64,000 nt of DNA, taken from assembly GCF_014201715.1 (NCBI RefSeq), contig NZ_JACHFD010000010.1:1-64000 (forward strand), given 5' to 3'. Shown one piece after another: positions 9,756 through 18,241 of the stretch. Numbering within the stretch: the first letter of the stretch is position 1; each line of letters opens with the position of its first letter. This stretch comes from Haloferula luteola (GTDB lineage Bacteria; Verrucomicrobiota; Verrucomicrobiia; Verrucomicrobiales; Akkermansiaceae). Under the pieces are notes generated by a model that did no database searches, had not been told where the DNA came from, and worked only from the letters and a program-made list of their open reading frames with translations. Both the position numbers and the translations under genes were made by a program.

Positions 9756-10339
9756 GAAAAGGATAGAGTCATGGGTTATGGGAAGGACTTGGGTCTCCTT
9801 CGAGGCTTAGTCAGCACGATCCGTGTCAAACAAGTTTCAAAGTAAACCCTCAAATCCAAATCAGATTAGTAAGGTTAATCGGGATTAGGAACGTTTCTTT
9901 GATTCGCCCTCATTCTCTCTAAAAAACTCACCATACACAGCTTATACCCACTCCGAATCTTCCACGGAAACCTCCATTCCGGGGCACCCAAAGAGTCGCA
10001 AATCCGGAATTCTGCGGAATTTTTCCCATCGTGGATGCCCTCTCTGTCAGATCTTCCATGGAAAGTGGATCCACCTCCACCTCGGGATCAATGGACCACT
10101 CCCGTTCGAGTCGTTTTGCGATCTCGACCCAAATATAAAACAAAGAATCGTTTCCCGGTAACGGTTTCCACGAAATATACCTGTTAGACACATCATTCAT
10201 TCCGGATTTTTCTCGATTGGCGGCACGGGAATCGCTTCAAATCCATTTTTCGGCTATCTCCCATTTGCGGTGAGACCACCACCACCCCAGTCCCATGGAC
10301 GCCGAGTTTTCTAGACGATTTGTCTCTCTACCATTGCTC
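9756..10339. other. A+T-rich intergenic region
   Basis: 584 bases between the PEP-CTERM gene (minus) and the TlpA-like gene (plus). It should contain divergent promoters. The most A+T-rich part is about 9810-9910. Apart from the doubtful small frame at 9928-10200, I see no gene or strong hairpin. Confidence 0.4.
9928..10200 (-). CDS. Possible small hypothetical protein
   Basis: A 90-residue frame (MNDVSNRYISWKPLPG...) lies alone in a 580-base A+T-rich intergenic region. It has no recognisable domain, signal or membrane segment and no clear ribosome-binding site, and its codons are more A+T-rich than those of its neighbours. It may be a recent acquisition, a decayed gene, or chance. Confidence 0.25.
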   Translation of the reverse strand: MNDVSNRYISWKPLPGNDSLFYIWVEIAKRLEREWSIDPEVEVDPLSMEDLTERASTMGKIPQNSGFATLWVPRNGGFRGRFGVGISCVW

Positions 10340-11371
10340 ATGACCCGACCACTATCCCTCGCTCTTCCGCTCTTGATGGCGGGAGCACTCCTGACCTCCT
10401 TCGAATCGGCCGCCGACGCCCCAACGGCGGCCGAGGACCGTTGGAAAGGAGTCATGGAGACCTTCGCACACCACGGCCCGCTTCAAACATCCGATCAGAA
10501 GCTCTCCTACTATCAGGCGCTGATTGGGAAGCTTTCCGGCTACCTCAAAGATTTCCCTGAGAGCTCCCAAGCCGATACCGCACGCAGCATTCACGCCCAA
10601 CTCGTGATTGATGCCTATCTATTGGGAGACACCCATCAGGATCTTGCCAAGGCCCAAAACGATCTCGTGGCTCTAACGCAAAAATCAGATGTCGCCGAAG
10701 GGCCGATGCGCATCTTTCGACTCTATCTCCTCAAAGCGGCTTACGCGACAGGCAGTGACGTTGAATTGGTCCAGCGTCTCGACGATTTTGAAGCGGTCGG
10801 CGAGTGGTCGGAACAACCCATCGATTTTCGAATCAAGCTTGGCAAAAAGCTCTCTTCGATCCTGCCCGAACGGGGTTCCAAGCTCGTCGCAGAAGCTGAG
10901 AAGCAAGAAGCAGACAAGCTCGCTGCCATCGCAAAGGATAAGGCAGAAAAAGAGGCACTTCTCCAACAACCGATGAGCCTTCATTTCACGGCCATCGACG
11001 GTCGTGAAATCGATCTCCAGAGCCTTCGAGGCAAAGTGGTGCTCATCGATTTTTGGGCGACATGGTGCGGACCTTGCATGAAGGAGGTTCCCCACATCGT
11101 CGAAGCCTATCGGAAATATCATGACCAGGGCTTCGAAGTTGTGGGGATTTCATTTGATCAGTCGAAGGATGACGTGCTTCGCGTCACCAAGCGCGAGAAC
11201 ATGACATGGCCTCAGTACTTTGACGGAAAGGGTTGGGAGAACGAGCTTGGAAAGCGCTTCAAGATTCGCGCCATTCCGCAAATGTGGCTGATTGATAAAA
11301 CGGGCGGACTGGCCGACCTCAATGGCCGAGAGGATCTTGAGAGCAAGATTCAGAAATTGTTGGCCCAGTAA
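10340..11371 (+). CDS. TlpA-like periplasmic thioredoxin-fold protein
   Basis: 343 residues from the ATG at 10340, chosen because it opens directly onto a signal peptide (MTRPLSLALPLLMAGALL...). Residues about 30-205 are a helical region ending in a charged, Lys/Glu/Ala-rich segment. Residues 212-343 are a TlpA/AhpC-type thioredoxin domain with active site WATWCGPC (Cys243, Cys246) and a cis-Pro loop (IRAIPQMWLID). The family reduces periplasmic disulfides, for instance during cytochrome c maturation; the partner is unknown here. The cysteine synthase gene begins 19 bases after its stop, so the two are probably cotranscribed. Confidence 0.88.
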   Translation: MTRPLSLALPLLMAGALLTSFESAADAPTAAEDRWKGVMETFAHHGPLQTSDQKLSYYQALIGKLSGYLKDFPESSQADTARSIHAQLVIDAYLLGDTHQDLAKAQNDLVALTQKSDVAEGPMRIFRLYLLKAAYATGSDVELVQRLDDFEAVGEWSEQPIDFRIKLGKKLSSILPERGSKLVAEAEKQEADKLAAIAKDKAEKEALLQQPMSLHFTAIDGREIDLQSLRGKVVLIDFWATWCGPCMKEVPHIVEAYRKYHDQGFEVVGISFDQSKDDVLRVTKRENMTWPQYFDGKGWENELGKRFKIRAIPQMWLIDKTGGLADLNGREDLESKIQKLLAQ

Positions 11372-11390
11372 TCCTCTCCTATTTCAGCCG

Positions 11391-12404
11391 ATGCCTTCGT
11401 TCTCGACGCGTCCTCCGGTATTGGACCTGATTGGCCAAACGCCCTTGCTGGAACTTCCTTTTCGAAAAGAGCGTTTAAGGATCTTCGCCAAAGCCGAGTT
11501 CCTCAATCCCTCGGGATCCATCAAGGACCGGCTCGCTCGTCATATCATCGAGCATGCCGAGGAAAATGGGATGCTACAGAGGGATTCCATCATCCTTGAG
11601 TGCACCTCGGGGAACACCGGCATCTCCCTATCTTTGGTGGGAGCCGCGAAAGGTTATCGGGTGAAGATTTTGATGAGCCGGACCGCAAGCATCGAGAGAA
11701 GAAACCTGATCCGCCATTTGGGAGGAGAAATCGAACTCTTCGAGCCCACCCAAGGGTACGCAACGGGCATCCACCTGGCCCAGCAGATGGCGGAGAATGA
11801 CTCCCGTTATTTCCTGCCCCGACAATTCGAGAATCCTCTGAATGCAGAGGACCATGAAAGAGGCACCGCGCTTGAAATTCTTCGTCAAGTCCCTGGCCAG
11901 CGGGTCGACGCGTTCGTCTCTGGCTACGGTACCGGAGGCACCCTCACTGGCTGCGGGCGAGCGATCAAACGGGCGCATCCATCCGCTTGCGTCGTCGCTA
12001 TGGAACCCGCAGAGTCTGCGATGCTCTCCGGCGAGATGCCGTGCTGTCATGGAATTGAAGGCATTGCCGGCGGCTTTGTACCTCCTCTGGTTCTATCCGC
12101 TCCAATCGATCAGCGAATCAAAGTGTCCAGCGAGGAAGCGCTGACCATGACGCAGCGCCTGGCCGCGGAGTACGGACTTCTCGTCGGGACGTCTTCCGGC
12201 GCCAACGTCTGTGCCGCCTTGCAAATGGCAAGAATGCTGGGGCCCGATGCCCAAGTCGTGACGATTCTTTGCGATCGTGCAGAGCGCTATTACTCGACTC
12301 GTCTTTTCGAGGCATCTCGGCACGTCGATGCATTCGAAAGCTCTTCGCCAGTCGCATCGAACTCCGTGGGGATGCCGACAGAGTCCGTTCTTTGCCGGTC
12401 TTGA
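11391..12404 (+). CDS. cysK: Cysteine synthase / PLP-dependent beta-replacing enzyme
   Basis: 337 residues; ATG at 11391. The family makes L-cysteine from O-acetylserine and sulfide. Visible are the PLP lysine in NPSGSIKDR (Lys45), the substrate loop TSGNTG, the phosphate-binding glycine loop GTGGTLTG, and the C-terminal GTSSGAN. The length is close to the usual 310-325 with a short tail. CysK, CysM and cystathionine beta-synthase-like proteins share these motifs, so the exact substrate is not certain. It follows a TlpA-like thioredoxin gene; both concern sulfur chemistry, but a functional link is inference. Confidence 0.85.
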   Translation: MPSFSTRPPVLDLIGQTPLLELPFRKERLRIFAKAEFLNPSGSIKDRLARHIIEHAEENGMLQRDSIILECTSGNTGISLSLVGAAKGYRVKILMSRTASIERRNLIRHLGGEIELFEPTQGYATGIHLAQQMAENDSRYFLPRQFENPLNAEDHERGTALEILRQVPGQRVDAFVSGYGTGGTLTGCGRAIKRAHPSACVVAMEPAESAMLSGEMPCCHGIEGIAGGFVPPLVLSAPIDQRIKVSSEEALTMTQRLAAEYGLLVGTSSGANVCAALQMARMLGPDAQVVTILCDRAERYYSTRLFEASRHVDAFESSSPVASNSVGMPTESVLCRS

Positions 12405-12434
12405 GCGGTTGAGATTCCAATCCCTACTCGAACT

Positions 12435-12461
12435 CCGCTGGCTTGAAGTTGGAGCCAGCGG
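12435..12461 (+). terminator. Hairpin after the cysteine synthase gene
   Basis: A perfect 9-bp stem (CCGCTGGCT at 12435-12443, AGCCAGCGG at 12453-12461) with a 9-base loop lies 30 bases past the stop. No T-tract follows, so it may be a weak terminator or an RNA-stabilising stem rather than a full intrinsic terminator. Confidence 0.45.
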
Positions 12462-12547
12462 GAATCCGCCGTGCTCCTCAGTCATTCCCTCTTGCCGGAA
12501 GGTCCTGGGATTTTGATCCTGTGGGCCGCCGCCCAAGAGAACCCTCC

Positions 12548-13402
12548 ATGCCGACTTCGCCACCCAGCACCCAGCACCTTGCGACCCTGATTCGACTCCT
12601 CGACGACGACACCCCAATGGTGCGCACTTCCGTGGTTCGCGAGCTCGAAGTCTATGAGGGCGACGTGAGCGATTGGGTCGATACGCTTCCCCATTCTCTC
12701 ACCACAGAAGAGTCCACCATGCTGGGGCGGCTACTGCGACCCGCTCGGCGGAGACGATTGGAAATGGAGTGGGTGGTGCCGACGCGCGGCCTCCAGGCAC
12801 TTTCCGAAGATTGGGAGCGCGCAGAGTCTTTGCTGCGACTCATTTCGGACTTTCTCCACGATGGAGTGAGCGTGCGACAACCTCTGGGAGACGCACTGGA
12901 TTTCCTCGCTGAGGAAGCCGAGCCTGCGTTCTCCAAGGGCGGAGAGGGAGGAATGTGCGCCTATCTGCTCTCCCGGCACCTGCAAGCGGACCGTCAAAGC
13001 AGCCTCCTCCCCGAGCAATATGACCTCGCTGCTCTCGCCGAGGGTCGAAAGGGCAACTCTCTGGGACTGGGTGCGGTTCTCCTCTTGGTTGCCCATCGTT
13101 TGGGTGCGCAGATGCGGGGTGTCGACTTCCCCGGAGCCTTTTATTTGGTGATTCCTGAATCCAGCCAAGGGCACCTTACTTTTGACCCCGCAGTGGGCCT
13201 TCGCGGAATCGACCCGCAGGTGCTCACTCAGAGAATCATGAAAGCGTCCCCAGCGGTACGCGAGCATCTCCGAGCACCTTTTACCCCTGGGGACTTGCTT
13301 TTGCGCATCATCGAAGACGTGGAAGCCGCCTTTGCGGTCCACGATCAGGATGAGGAATCACATCTTTTCGCGCGCATGGCAGAAAGCCTCCAAGCTTCCT
13401 GA
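12548..13402 (+). CDS. SirB1/transglutaminase-like family protein
   Basis: 284 residues; ATG at 12548 precedes the conserved N-terminus (TLIRLLDDDTPMVRTSVVREL). The C-terminal half matches the transglutaminase-like SirB1 family: GNSLGLGAVLLLVAHRLG followed by RGVDFPGAFYLVI, and DPAVGLRGID. The role of the family is poorly known; related proteins occur next to TPR domains or release factor genes. The family's catalytic Cys is not evident, so enzymatic activity is doubtful. The stop codon forms part of a long hairpin. Confidence 0.72.
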   Translation: MPTSPPSTQHLATLIRLLDDDTPMVRTSVVRELEVYEGDVSDWVDTLPHSLTTEESTMLGRLLRPARRRRLEMEWVVPTRGLQALSEDWERAESLLRLISDFLHDGVSVRQPLGDALDFLAEEAEPAFSKGGEGGMCAYLLSRHLQADRQSSLLPEQYDLAALAEGRKGNSLGLGAVLLLVAHRLGAQMRGVDFPGAFYLVIPESSQGHLTFDPAVGLRGIDPQVLTQRIMKASPAVREHLRAPFTPGDLLLRIIEDVEAAFAVHDQDEESHLFARMAESLQAS

Positions 13403-13416
13403 TCTCAGGAAGCTTG
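13391..13416. terminator. Hairpin between convergent genes
   Basis: A perfect 12-bp inverted repeat (left arm 13391-13402, right arm 13405-13416; 2-base centre) that includes the TGA stop of the SirB1-like gene. It lies between two convergent genes and could end transcription from both sides, although no long T-tract flanks it. Confidence 0.5.
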
Positions 13417-13438
13417 TCCGGATGTTCGGTCGCAAGCG

Positions 13439-14512
13439 TCAGACTTCCCCGTCGGGATAGAGCTGGTGATACTTGATCGCTTCCACCGCAACGGCTGCAG
13501 CGGTTCCGTAAAGACTCTCTTCAGAGACTGTCCTCGGGACTTGAGCCACTGGCCGGGCCAAACCCATCACCAAGGGACCGAAATTCACGGCCCCCGCACA
13601 GTGTTGGAGCAGCTTCAACGAAATGTGGGCGGCATCAAGGTTGGGAAACACCAACACATCTGCCGAACTGCGGTCGACGGGATTCGGCAGTTTCCACTCC
13701 GCTGCAGCGGGGTCCATGGCCACGTCGGCCTGAACTTCGCCTTCGATCCAGAAATCCAACCCCTCCTCAGAAACCCGGTCGCGAGCGATCGCGGCAGCGG
13801 CGGCCACTTTACGCGCCGGGGCGGTTCCTGCTGATCCCTTGGTCGAGTGGCTCAACAGAGCAATTCGTGGTTTTCGGCCCAACATGTGGCGGGCGAGCTT
13901 GCCGGTCTCGATCGCAATGGCAGCAAGATCATCCGTACTCGGCTCGGGAATCATCCCCGTGTCGGCGAGGAAAACCAATCCGTCCTCGCCAAAATGAGCA
14001 AGATGGGGCGCCGAAAGCACCGTCACGCCGAAGAATTTCGGCACTTCCGGAAGCGGTTTGATGCTCTGGATCAAGGCCCGGAACAAAGCCGTTGGCATCG
14101 AGTTGTTGCCGCCAACCATCGCGTCCGCTTGGCCATATTGGATCATCAAGGCCCCAAAGACATGTGGACGGGAAACGACCTGTTCGATGCTGTCGGTGAC
14201 CGCTCCCCGGTAGCGAAGGATCTTTTCGTAACGCTGGCAAAACAGCGGAAAGTCAGCTGCTTGAGCAGGATTCAGCACTTTGACGAACTTCAAGCTGACA
14301 CCATGCTCTGCCGCCAAGGCGCGAATCGCCTCGATATTCCCGAGCAGAATCGGAACGATCGCTTGCTCTTCGACGAGCCGCGCTGCGACATGCAGCACGC
14401 GTAAGTCCTCCCCATCCGTGAAAACCACCCGTTTCGGATGTCGTTTCAACTGCGCGATCAAGGGGTCGGTAAATCGCGCGACAGCTTGGACTTGGCTTGT
14501 TTCGAGGTTCAT
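13439..14512 (-). CDS. pta: Phosphate acetyltransferase (PTA/PTB family)
   Basis: 357 residues from the ATG at 14512 (MNLETSQVQAVARFTDPL). The single PTA/PTB domain contains KRVVFTDGEDLRVLHVA, the central FFGVTVLSAP and the C-terminal NFGPLVMGLARPVAQVPR. The enzyme interconverts acetyl-CoA and acetyl phosphate in acetate metabolism. It has the short bacterial form without the N-terminal DRTGG/AAA regulatory part. A phosphate butyryltransferase cannot be fully excluded. No acetate kinase gene is nearby. It is divergent from the PHP gene, with 68 bases between their starts. Confidence 0.85.
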   Translation of the reverse strand: MNLETSQVQAVARFTDPLIAQLKRHPKRVVFTDGEDLRVLHVAARLVEEQAIVPILLGNIEAIRALAAEHGVSLKFVKVLNPAQAADFPLFCQRYEKILRYRGAVTDSIEQVVSRPHVFGALMIQYGQADAMVGGNNSMPTALFRALIQSIKPLPEVPKFFGVTVLSAPHLAHFGEDGLVFLADTGMIPEPSTDDLAAIAIETGKLARHMLGRKPRIALLSHSTKGSAGTAPARKVAAAAAIARDRVSEEGLDFWIEGEVQADVAMDPAAAEWKLPNPVDRSSADVLVFPNLDAAHISLKLLQHCAGAVNFGPLVMGLARPVAQVPRTVSEESLYGTAAAVAVEAIKYHQLYPDGEV

Positions 14513-14580
14513 CAAAAATCGTGGGCGCTCCCCAGCGAAGATAGAGCCCGTTAGGAAACCGCCGCAACCCATAATCGCCC

Positions 14581-15405
14581 ATGCCTGCAGACTACCACAC
14601 GCACACGCCACTTTGCCGCCACGCCGAAGGGGAGCCGGAAGCCTACGTGGACGCGGCCATCTCCTCAGGGATCAGTGCCTTCGGCATGTCCGACCATGCA
14701 CCAGCTCTCCCCGAACCCTTCGACGACTGGAGGATGGAGGAAAAAGAACTCCCCGAGTATTTTCGGCTCATCGAGCGGGCCCGCAGCCATGCTGCGGACC
14801 GAATTCCCGTCCGCGCGGGGTTGGAATGCGACTGGCTACCGGGATGCGAGGGGTGGATCGAGGACCTCGCCGGACGCTATTCCTGGGACTACTTGATCGG
14901 ATCCGTCCATTACCTTGACGACTGGGATTTCGACAATCCCAAGTGGCTCGGTCGCTGGGCGGAGACGGACGTCGATGCGGTCTGGCACCACTATTGGAAA
15001 ACCTACGCTCGCATGGCCCAAAGCGGGCTTTTCGACATTTTGGGCCACCCCGACCTCATCAAGAAATTCTCTTTTCGTCCCGCCGGGGACCTCCGCAGGT
15101 TTTACGAGCCGGCCATCGAAGCCATCGCCCATTCCGGCAAAGCGATCGAACTCAATACCGCGGGTTGGCACAAACCTTGTGCCGAGGCGTATCCCAGCGA
15201 GAGCTTCCTTTCACTGGCCCACCAAGCCGGAATCCCTCTGGTCATTTCCTCCGATGCCCATGCCCCCACCGAGGTGGCGCGGGACTTCGAAAGAGCCATC
15301 ACCCTCGCCCATGCGTGCGGTTATCGAGAAACAGCTCTTTTCGAGGACCGCCGACGCAGCTTCGAGCCTCTTAGTCCCCTCACTCCCCTTCAACCGTACG
15401 AATGA
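14581..15405 (+). CDS. PHP-domain phosphatase, histidinol-phosphatase-like
   Basis: 274 residues. The PHP metal-binding motifs are all visible: DYHTHTPLCRHAEG at the N-terminus, GLECDWLPG, GSVHYLD, DILGHPDLIKKF and SSDAHAP. Length and order fit the HisJ/HisK-type histidinol-phosphate phosphatase that performs the penultimate step of histidine synthesis. No other his gene is present, so another phosphoester substrate is possible. Its last 26 bases overlap the end of the convergent phosphodiesterase gene. Confidence 0.82.
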   Translation: MPADYHTHTPLCRHAEGEPEAYVDAAISSGISAFGMSDHAPALPEPFDDWRMEEKELPEYFRLIERARSHAADRIPVRAGLECDWLPGCEGWIEDLAGRYSWDYLIGSVHYLDDWDFDNPKWLGRWAETDVDAVWHHYWKTYARMAQSGLFDILGHPDLIKKFSFRPAGDLRRFYEPAIEAIAHSGKAIELNTAGWHKPCAEAYPSESFLSLAHQAGIPLVISSDAHAPTEVARDFERAITLAHACGYRETALFEDRRRSFEPLSPLTPLQPYE

Positions 15406-16717
15406 TCTCATCGAATACGGCCTCTGCCGACGAGACCGTGCTCTTGGCGCCGAGAATCACGGGCTGAAAACCCTCGGCCACTTGGTCGCGCCCGTGAGAG
15501 CCCTTCACCAGACTGGCATCCAGAGGAATCACTTCAAGCAAACCTCGTAAGCCCAACTTCTTCTTCAAGAGGAACCTGGCAATTTTCCACTTCGGAAATG
15601 CCAGCGCGGGATCCAAAAACAACTCGGCCGGATCATACCCTGGCTTGCGGTGAATATCGATGGTTCGCGCAAAGTCCGGTGCCTTCGCGTCGTCCTCCCA
15701 GAAATAATAGCTGAACCAAGCTCCCGGTTCCGCCACCACCACGAAATCCCCACTGCGGTCCCCGTCGATCGAGTCCCGCACTTCGGCCACCCCATCGAGA
15801 CTCTGCAAGAAGCTCCTCAACTCCGAAGTCGGACCGTGAACCGAGTAGACATGGGCCACTTGGTGGTCGGCCACAGCCATCACTTCAGAGCCGAAAACAT
15901 CCAAAGTTTCTCGACCCAGTTCGTCTTTGACCTGGAGCCAGCCTTGCTTGCGAAGTTCGCGATTGATCGCAATTGGCCGGTCGACCGCCTCAATGCCGTA
16001 TTCCGATACCACCCGGACCGCAATGCCACGCTCCTCATAGAAAGTGATCAGTTCCCCGGCAACCCGGTCAATGGACTCCAATTCTGCAACCATTTCAGGC
16101 GCTTCTGGCCCCCACTTTTGCAGACCGTAGTCCAGATGGGGCAGGTAGACGAGGGATAGGGTCGGCTGTGCCTTTTCTTCGGTCCAGCGAGCTGCCTGAG
16201 CAATCCATTCCGAGGCGGCAATTCCAGCAGCAGGCCCCCAAAAGGCAGGAAAAGGAAAGTCCCCCAAGTCCCCTTTTACTTCCTCTCGCCACTCCAAGGG
16301 TTGAGTGTGAATATCGAAAACCTTGCGACCATCTGCCGGATACAAAGGCCGGGGAGTCATCGCGAAATCTGCGGCAGTGGCCATGTTGTACCACCAGAAT
16401 AAATTCGCACAGGTGAAGGATGGATACCTAGCTCTCAGAACCTCCCAGATTTTGGGCGACCTCACCAAGCGATTGCTCTGTTTCCAAAATCGCACTTCTG
16501 CGGACTCGCGATCATACCAGCCATTCGCCACAATCCCATGATCCGATGGTGGCTGGCCCGTCAGCATTGAGGACTGAGCAGTGCAGGTGACAGCGGGAAA
16601 AGCCGGAGCAAACGATTGAGTCCCCCGCTCTTCCGCAAATGCCGTAAGACGCGGCATTCTCTCACCCAGCAAGGATCGAGAAAGCCCGACGACATTGATC
16701 ACTGCCGTTCTCTGCAT
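15380..16717 (-). CDS. Alkaline phosphatase-superfamily nucleotide pyrophosphatase/phosphodiesterase
   Basis: 445 residues. The N-terminal core contains NVVGLSRSLLGERMPRL and the likely nucleophile region FPAVTCTAQSSMLTG, then PPSDHGIVANGWY and RFWKQSNRLV. LPHLDYGLQKWGP and VVSEYGIEAV occupy the places of later metal-binding motifs. The subfamily resembles phosphodiesterases found in ebo-type metabolite clusters, but no other ebo gene is here. The substrate is unknown. No signal peptide is evident. It is divergent from glmM, and the intervening 162 bases hold two inverted repeats. Its end overlaps the PHP gene. Confidence 0.8.
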   Translation of the reverse strand: MQRTAVINVVGLSRSLLGERMPRLTAFAEERGTQSFAPAFPAVTCTAQSSMLTGQPPSDHGIVANGWYDRESAEVRFWKQSNRLVRSPKIWEVLRARYPSFTCANLFWWYNMATAADFAMTPRPLYPADGRKVFDIHTQPLEWREEVKGDLGDFPFPAFWGPAAGIAASEWIAQAARWTEEKAQPTLSLVYLPHLDYGLQKWGPEAPEMVAELESIDRVAGELITFYEERGIAVRVVSEYGIEAVDRPIAINRELRKQGWLQVKDELGRETLDVFGSEVMAVADHQVAHVYSVHGPTSELRSFLQSLDGVAEVRDSIDGDRSGDFVVVAEPGAWFSYYFWEDDAKAPDFARTIDIHRKPGYDPAELFLDPALAFPKWKIARFLLKKKLGLRGLLEVIPLDASLVKGSHGRDQVAEGFQPVILGAKSTVSSAEAVFDEIIRTVEGE

Positions 16718-16774
16718 GGCCCCACCCTTCCGCCAGCCTGCTCACGATGCCAGATCAAATCCTCGCCTGATGAA

Positions 16775-16796
16775 ATGTTCAGTTTTTTGTGAACAT
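16775..16796. promoter_or_regulatory. Inverted repeat, glm upstream site 1
   Basis: A 22-base dyad ATGTTCA-N8-TGAACAT with perfect 7-bp half-sites. It lies in the divergent intergenic region, 58 bases before the phosphodiesterase start and 84 before glmM. The same motif recurs 74 bases downstream, which supports a protein-binding operator over a chance hairpin. Confidence 0.6.
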
Positions 16797-16848
16797 CACT
16801 CTTATCCCTCTCTTGCCGACCCCCACTTTTCGTGCATTTCCGAATTGC

Positions 16849-16870
16849 ATGTTCAGGATTTTTTGAACTA
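16849..16870. promoter_or_regulatory. Inverted repeat, glm upstream site 2
   Basis: A second copy, ATGTTCA-N8-TGAAC(ta), with the same 8-base spacer, ending 9 bases before the glmM ATG. Centre-to-centre distance from site 1 is 74 bases, about seven helical turns, so both would lie on the same DNA face. A bound repressor here would block glmM transcription or translation initiation. Confidence 0.6.
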
Positions 16871-16879
16871 AAAATCCCC

Positions 16880-18232
16880 ATGAAGCTTTTCGGGACTGAT
16901 GGCATTCGAGGTCGGGCAAATGAATTTCCGATCACTCCGGAAGTCGCTCTCCGTGTGGGTCAAGCGGTCGCCCAGGTGCTCAAATCGAAGGGTCAGCGAG
17001 GCCATCGGGTGGTGGTTGGAAAAGACACCCGGATATCAGGCTACATGCTAGAGACCGCTTTGACGGCTGGCCTGGTGTCGTCGGGCATGGATGTTTACCT
17101 ACCGGGCCCCCTCCCCACCCCCGCGATTGCCCACCTTACCAAATCGATGGGTTGCGCAGCTGGCATCATGCTCACCGCCTCGCACAATCCTTTCGAAGAC
17201 AATGGCCTGAAGATTTTCGGACCCGATGGATTCAAACTCAACGACGAGCTTGAAGGATGGATCGAGCGCCACATTCTCGGAGAGGAAGGCGATGCCCCTG
17301 CAGTACCACCGGCTCAAATTGGCAAAGCACACCGCATCGACGATGCTCGGGGCCGCTATATCGAGTATGCCAAGCACACGGCCGACAACATCCCACTGCA
17401 TGGCCTCAAAATTGTCGTCGATTGCGGCCATGGAGCCGCCTGGTTCATCGCGCCCCTGATTTTTCGGGAACTCGGTGCAGAAGTGATCAAGACGGGCTGC
17501 ACCCCAGACGGCATCAACATAAATGACGGCTGCGGAGCTCTGCATCCGGAACATGCCGGACAACTTGTGCGCGCCCACGGAGCGGATCTCGGGATTTCCT
17601 TTGATGGGGATGCCGACCGGGTGATTTTCACCGACGCCACCGGGACCCCGGTTTCCGGCGATCGCATTCTCGCCCTCAGCGCATTGGCATTGAAGGAACA
17701 AGGGAAGCTGAAAGGCGACACCATTGCGGTGACCGTGATGAGCAATCTCGGCCTCCATGAAGCCATGACAAAGAACGGCATCAGGGTGCTGACCACCGCA
17801 GTGGGCGACCGCCACGTCATTGAAGCCTTGCGAGAGAACCACAGCTCCTTTGGCGGAGAAAACTCCGGACACTTGATTTTCGCCGACCACGCCACCACGG
17901 GCGACGGCATCCTCTCCGCACTCCAAGTGCTGGGAATGATGAAGCGCCGGCAGGCGTCTCTGGCAGAATTGGCGAACTGCATGACGGAGTTTCCCCAGAA
18001 ACTCATCAATCTTCCCGTGGCCTCCAAACCACCTATCTCCACCCTCCCCTTGCTGAATCAGGCCATGGCGGAGGCAGAAGCGGCTTTCGGGAACGAAGGC
18101 CGCCAATTGATCCGCTATTCCGGCACCGAGAACAAAATCCGCATTCTTGTGGAACACCGAGACGCCGCCACCGTGGAGGAATGGACGGGCCGATTCATCC
18201 GCGTGGTCCAGCAAGAACTCGGAGCCGCCTAA
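16880..18232 (+). CDS. glmM: Phosphoglucosamine mutase
   Basis: 450 residues, the usual GlmM length; ATG at 16880 opens on the diagnostic MKLFGTDGIRGRAN. It converts glucosamine-6-phosphate to glucosamine-1-phosphate for UDP-GlcNAc and hence peptidoglycan and LPS. The phosphoserine loop TASHNP (Ser101), metal loop FDGDADR, sugar loop GGENSGH and phosphate-binding RYSGTENK are present. It is the first gene of glmM - acetyltransferase - glmS; the next gene starts 10 bases later. Two matching inverted repeats upstream suggest repressor control. Confidence 0.96.
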   Translation: MKLFGTDGIRGRANEFPITPEVALRVGQAVAQVLKSKGQRGHRVVVGKDTRISGYMLETALTAGLVSSGMDVYLPGPLPTPAIAHLTKSMGCAAGIMLTASHNPFEDNGLKIFGPDGFKLNDELEGWIERHILGEEGDAPAVPPAQIGKAHRIDDARGRYIEYAKHTADNIPLHGLKIVVDCGHGAAWFIAPLIFRELGAEVIKTGCTPDGININDGCGALHPEHAGQLVRAHGADLGISFDGDADRVIFTDATGTPVSGDRILALSALALKEQGKLKGDTIAVTVMSNLGLHEAMTKNGIRVLTTAVGDRHVIEALRENHSSFGGENSGHLIFADHATTGDGILSALQVLGMMKRRQASLAELANCMTEFPQKLINLPVASKPPISTLPLLNQAMAEAEAAFGNEGRQLIRYSGTENKIRILVEHRDAATVEEWTGRFIRVVQQELGAA

Positions 18233-18241
18233 CTCGCCACC

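Noticed and set aside
16775-16870. Verrucomicrobial LexA boxes before glmM
   Set aside because: The LexA motif I recall for this phylum is TGTTC-N4-GAACA. Here the same half-sites are separated by 10 bases, and glmM is not an SOS gene.
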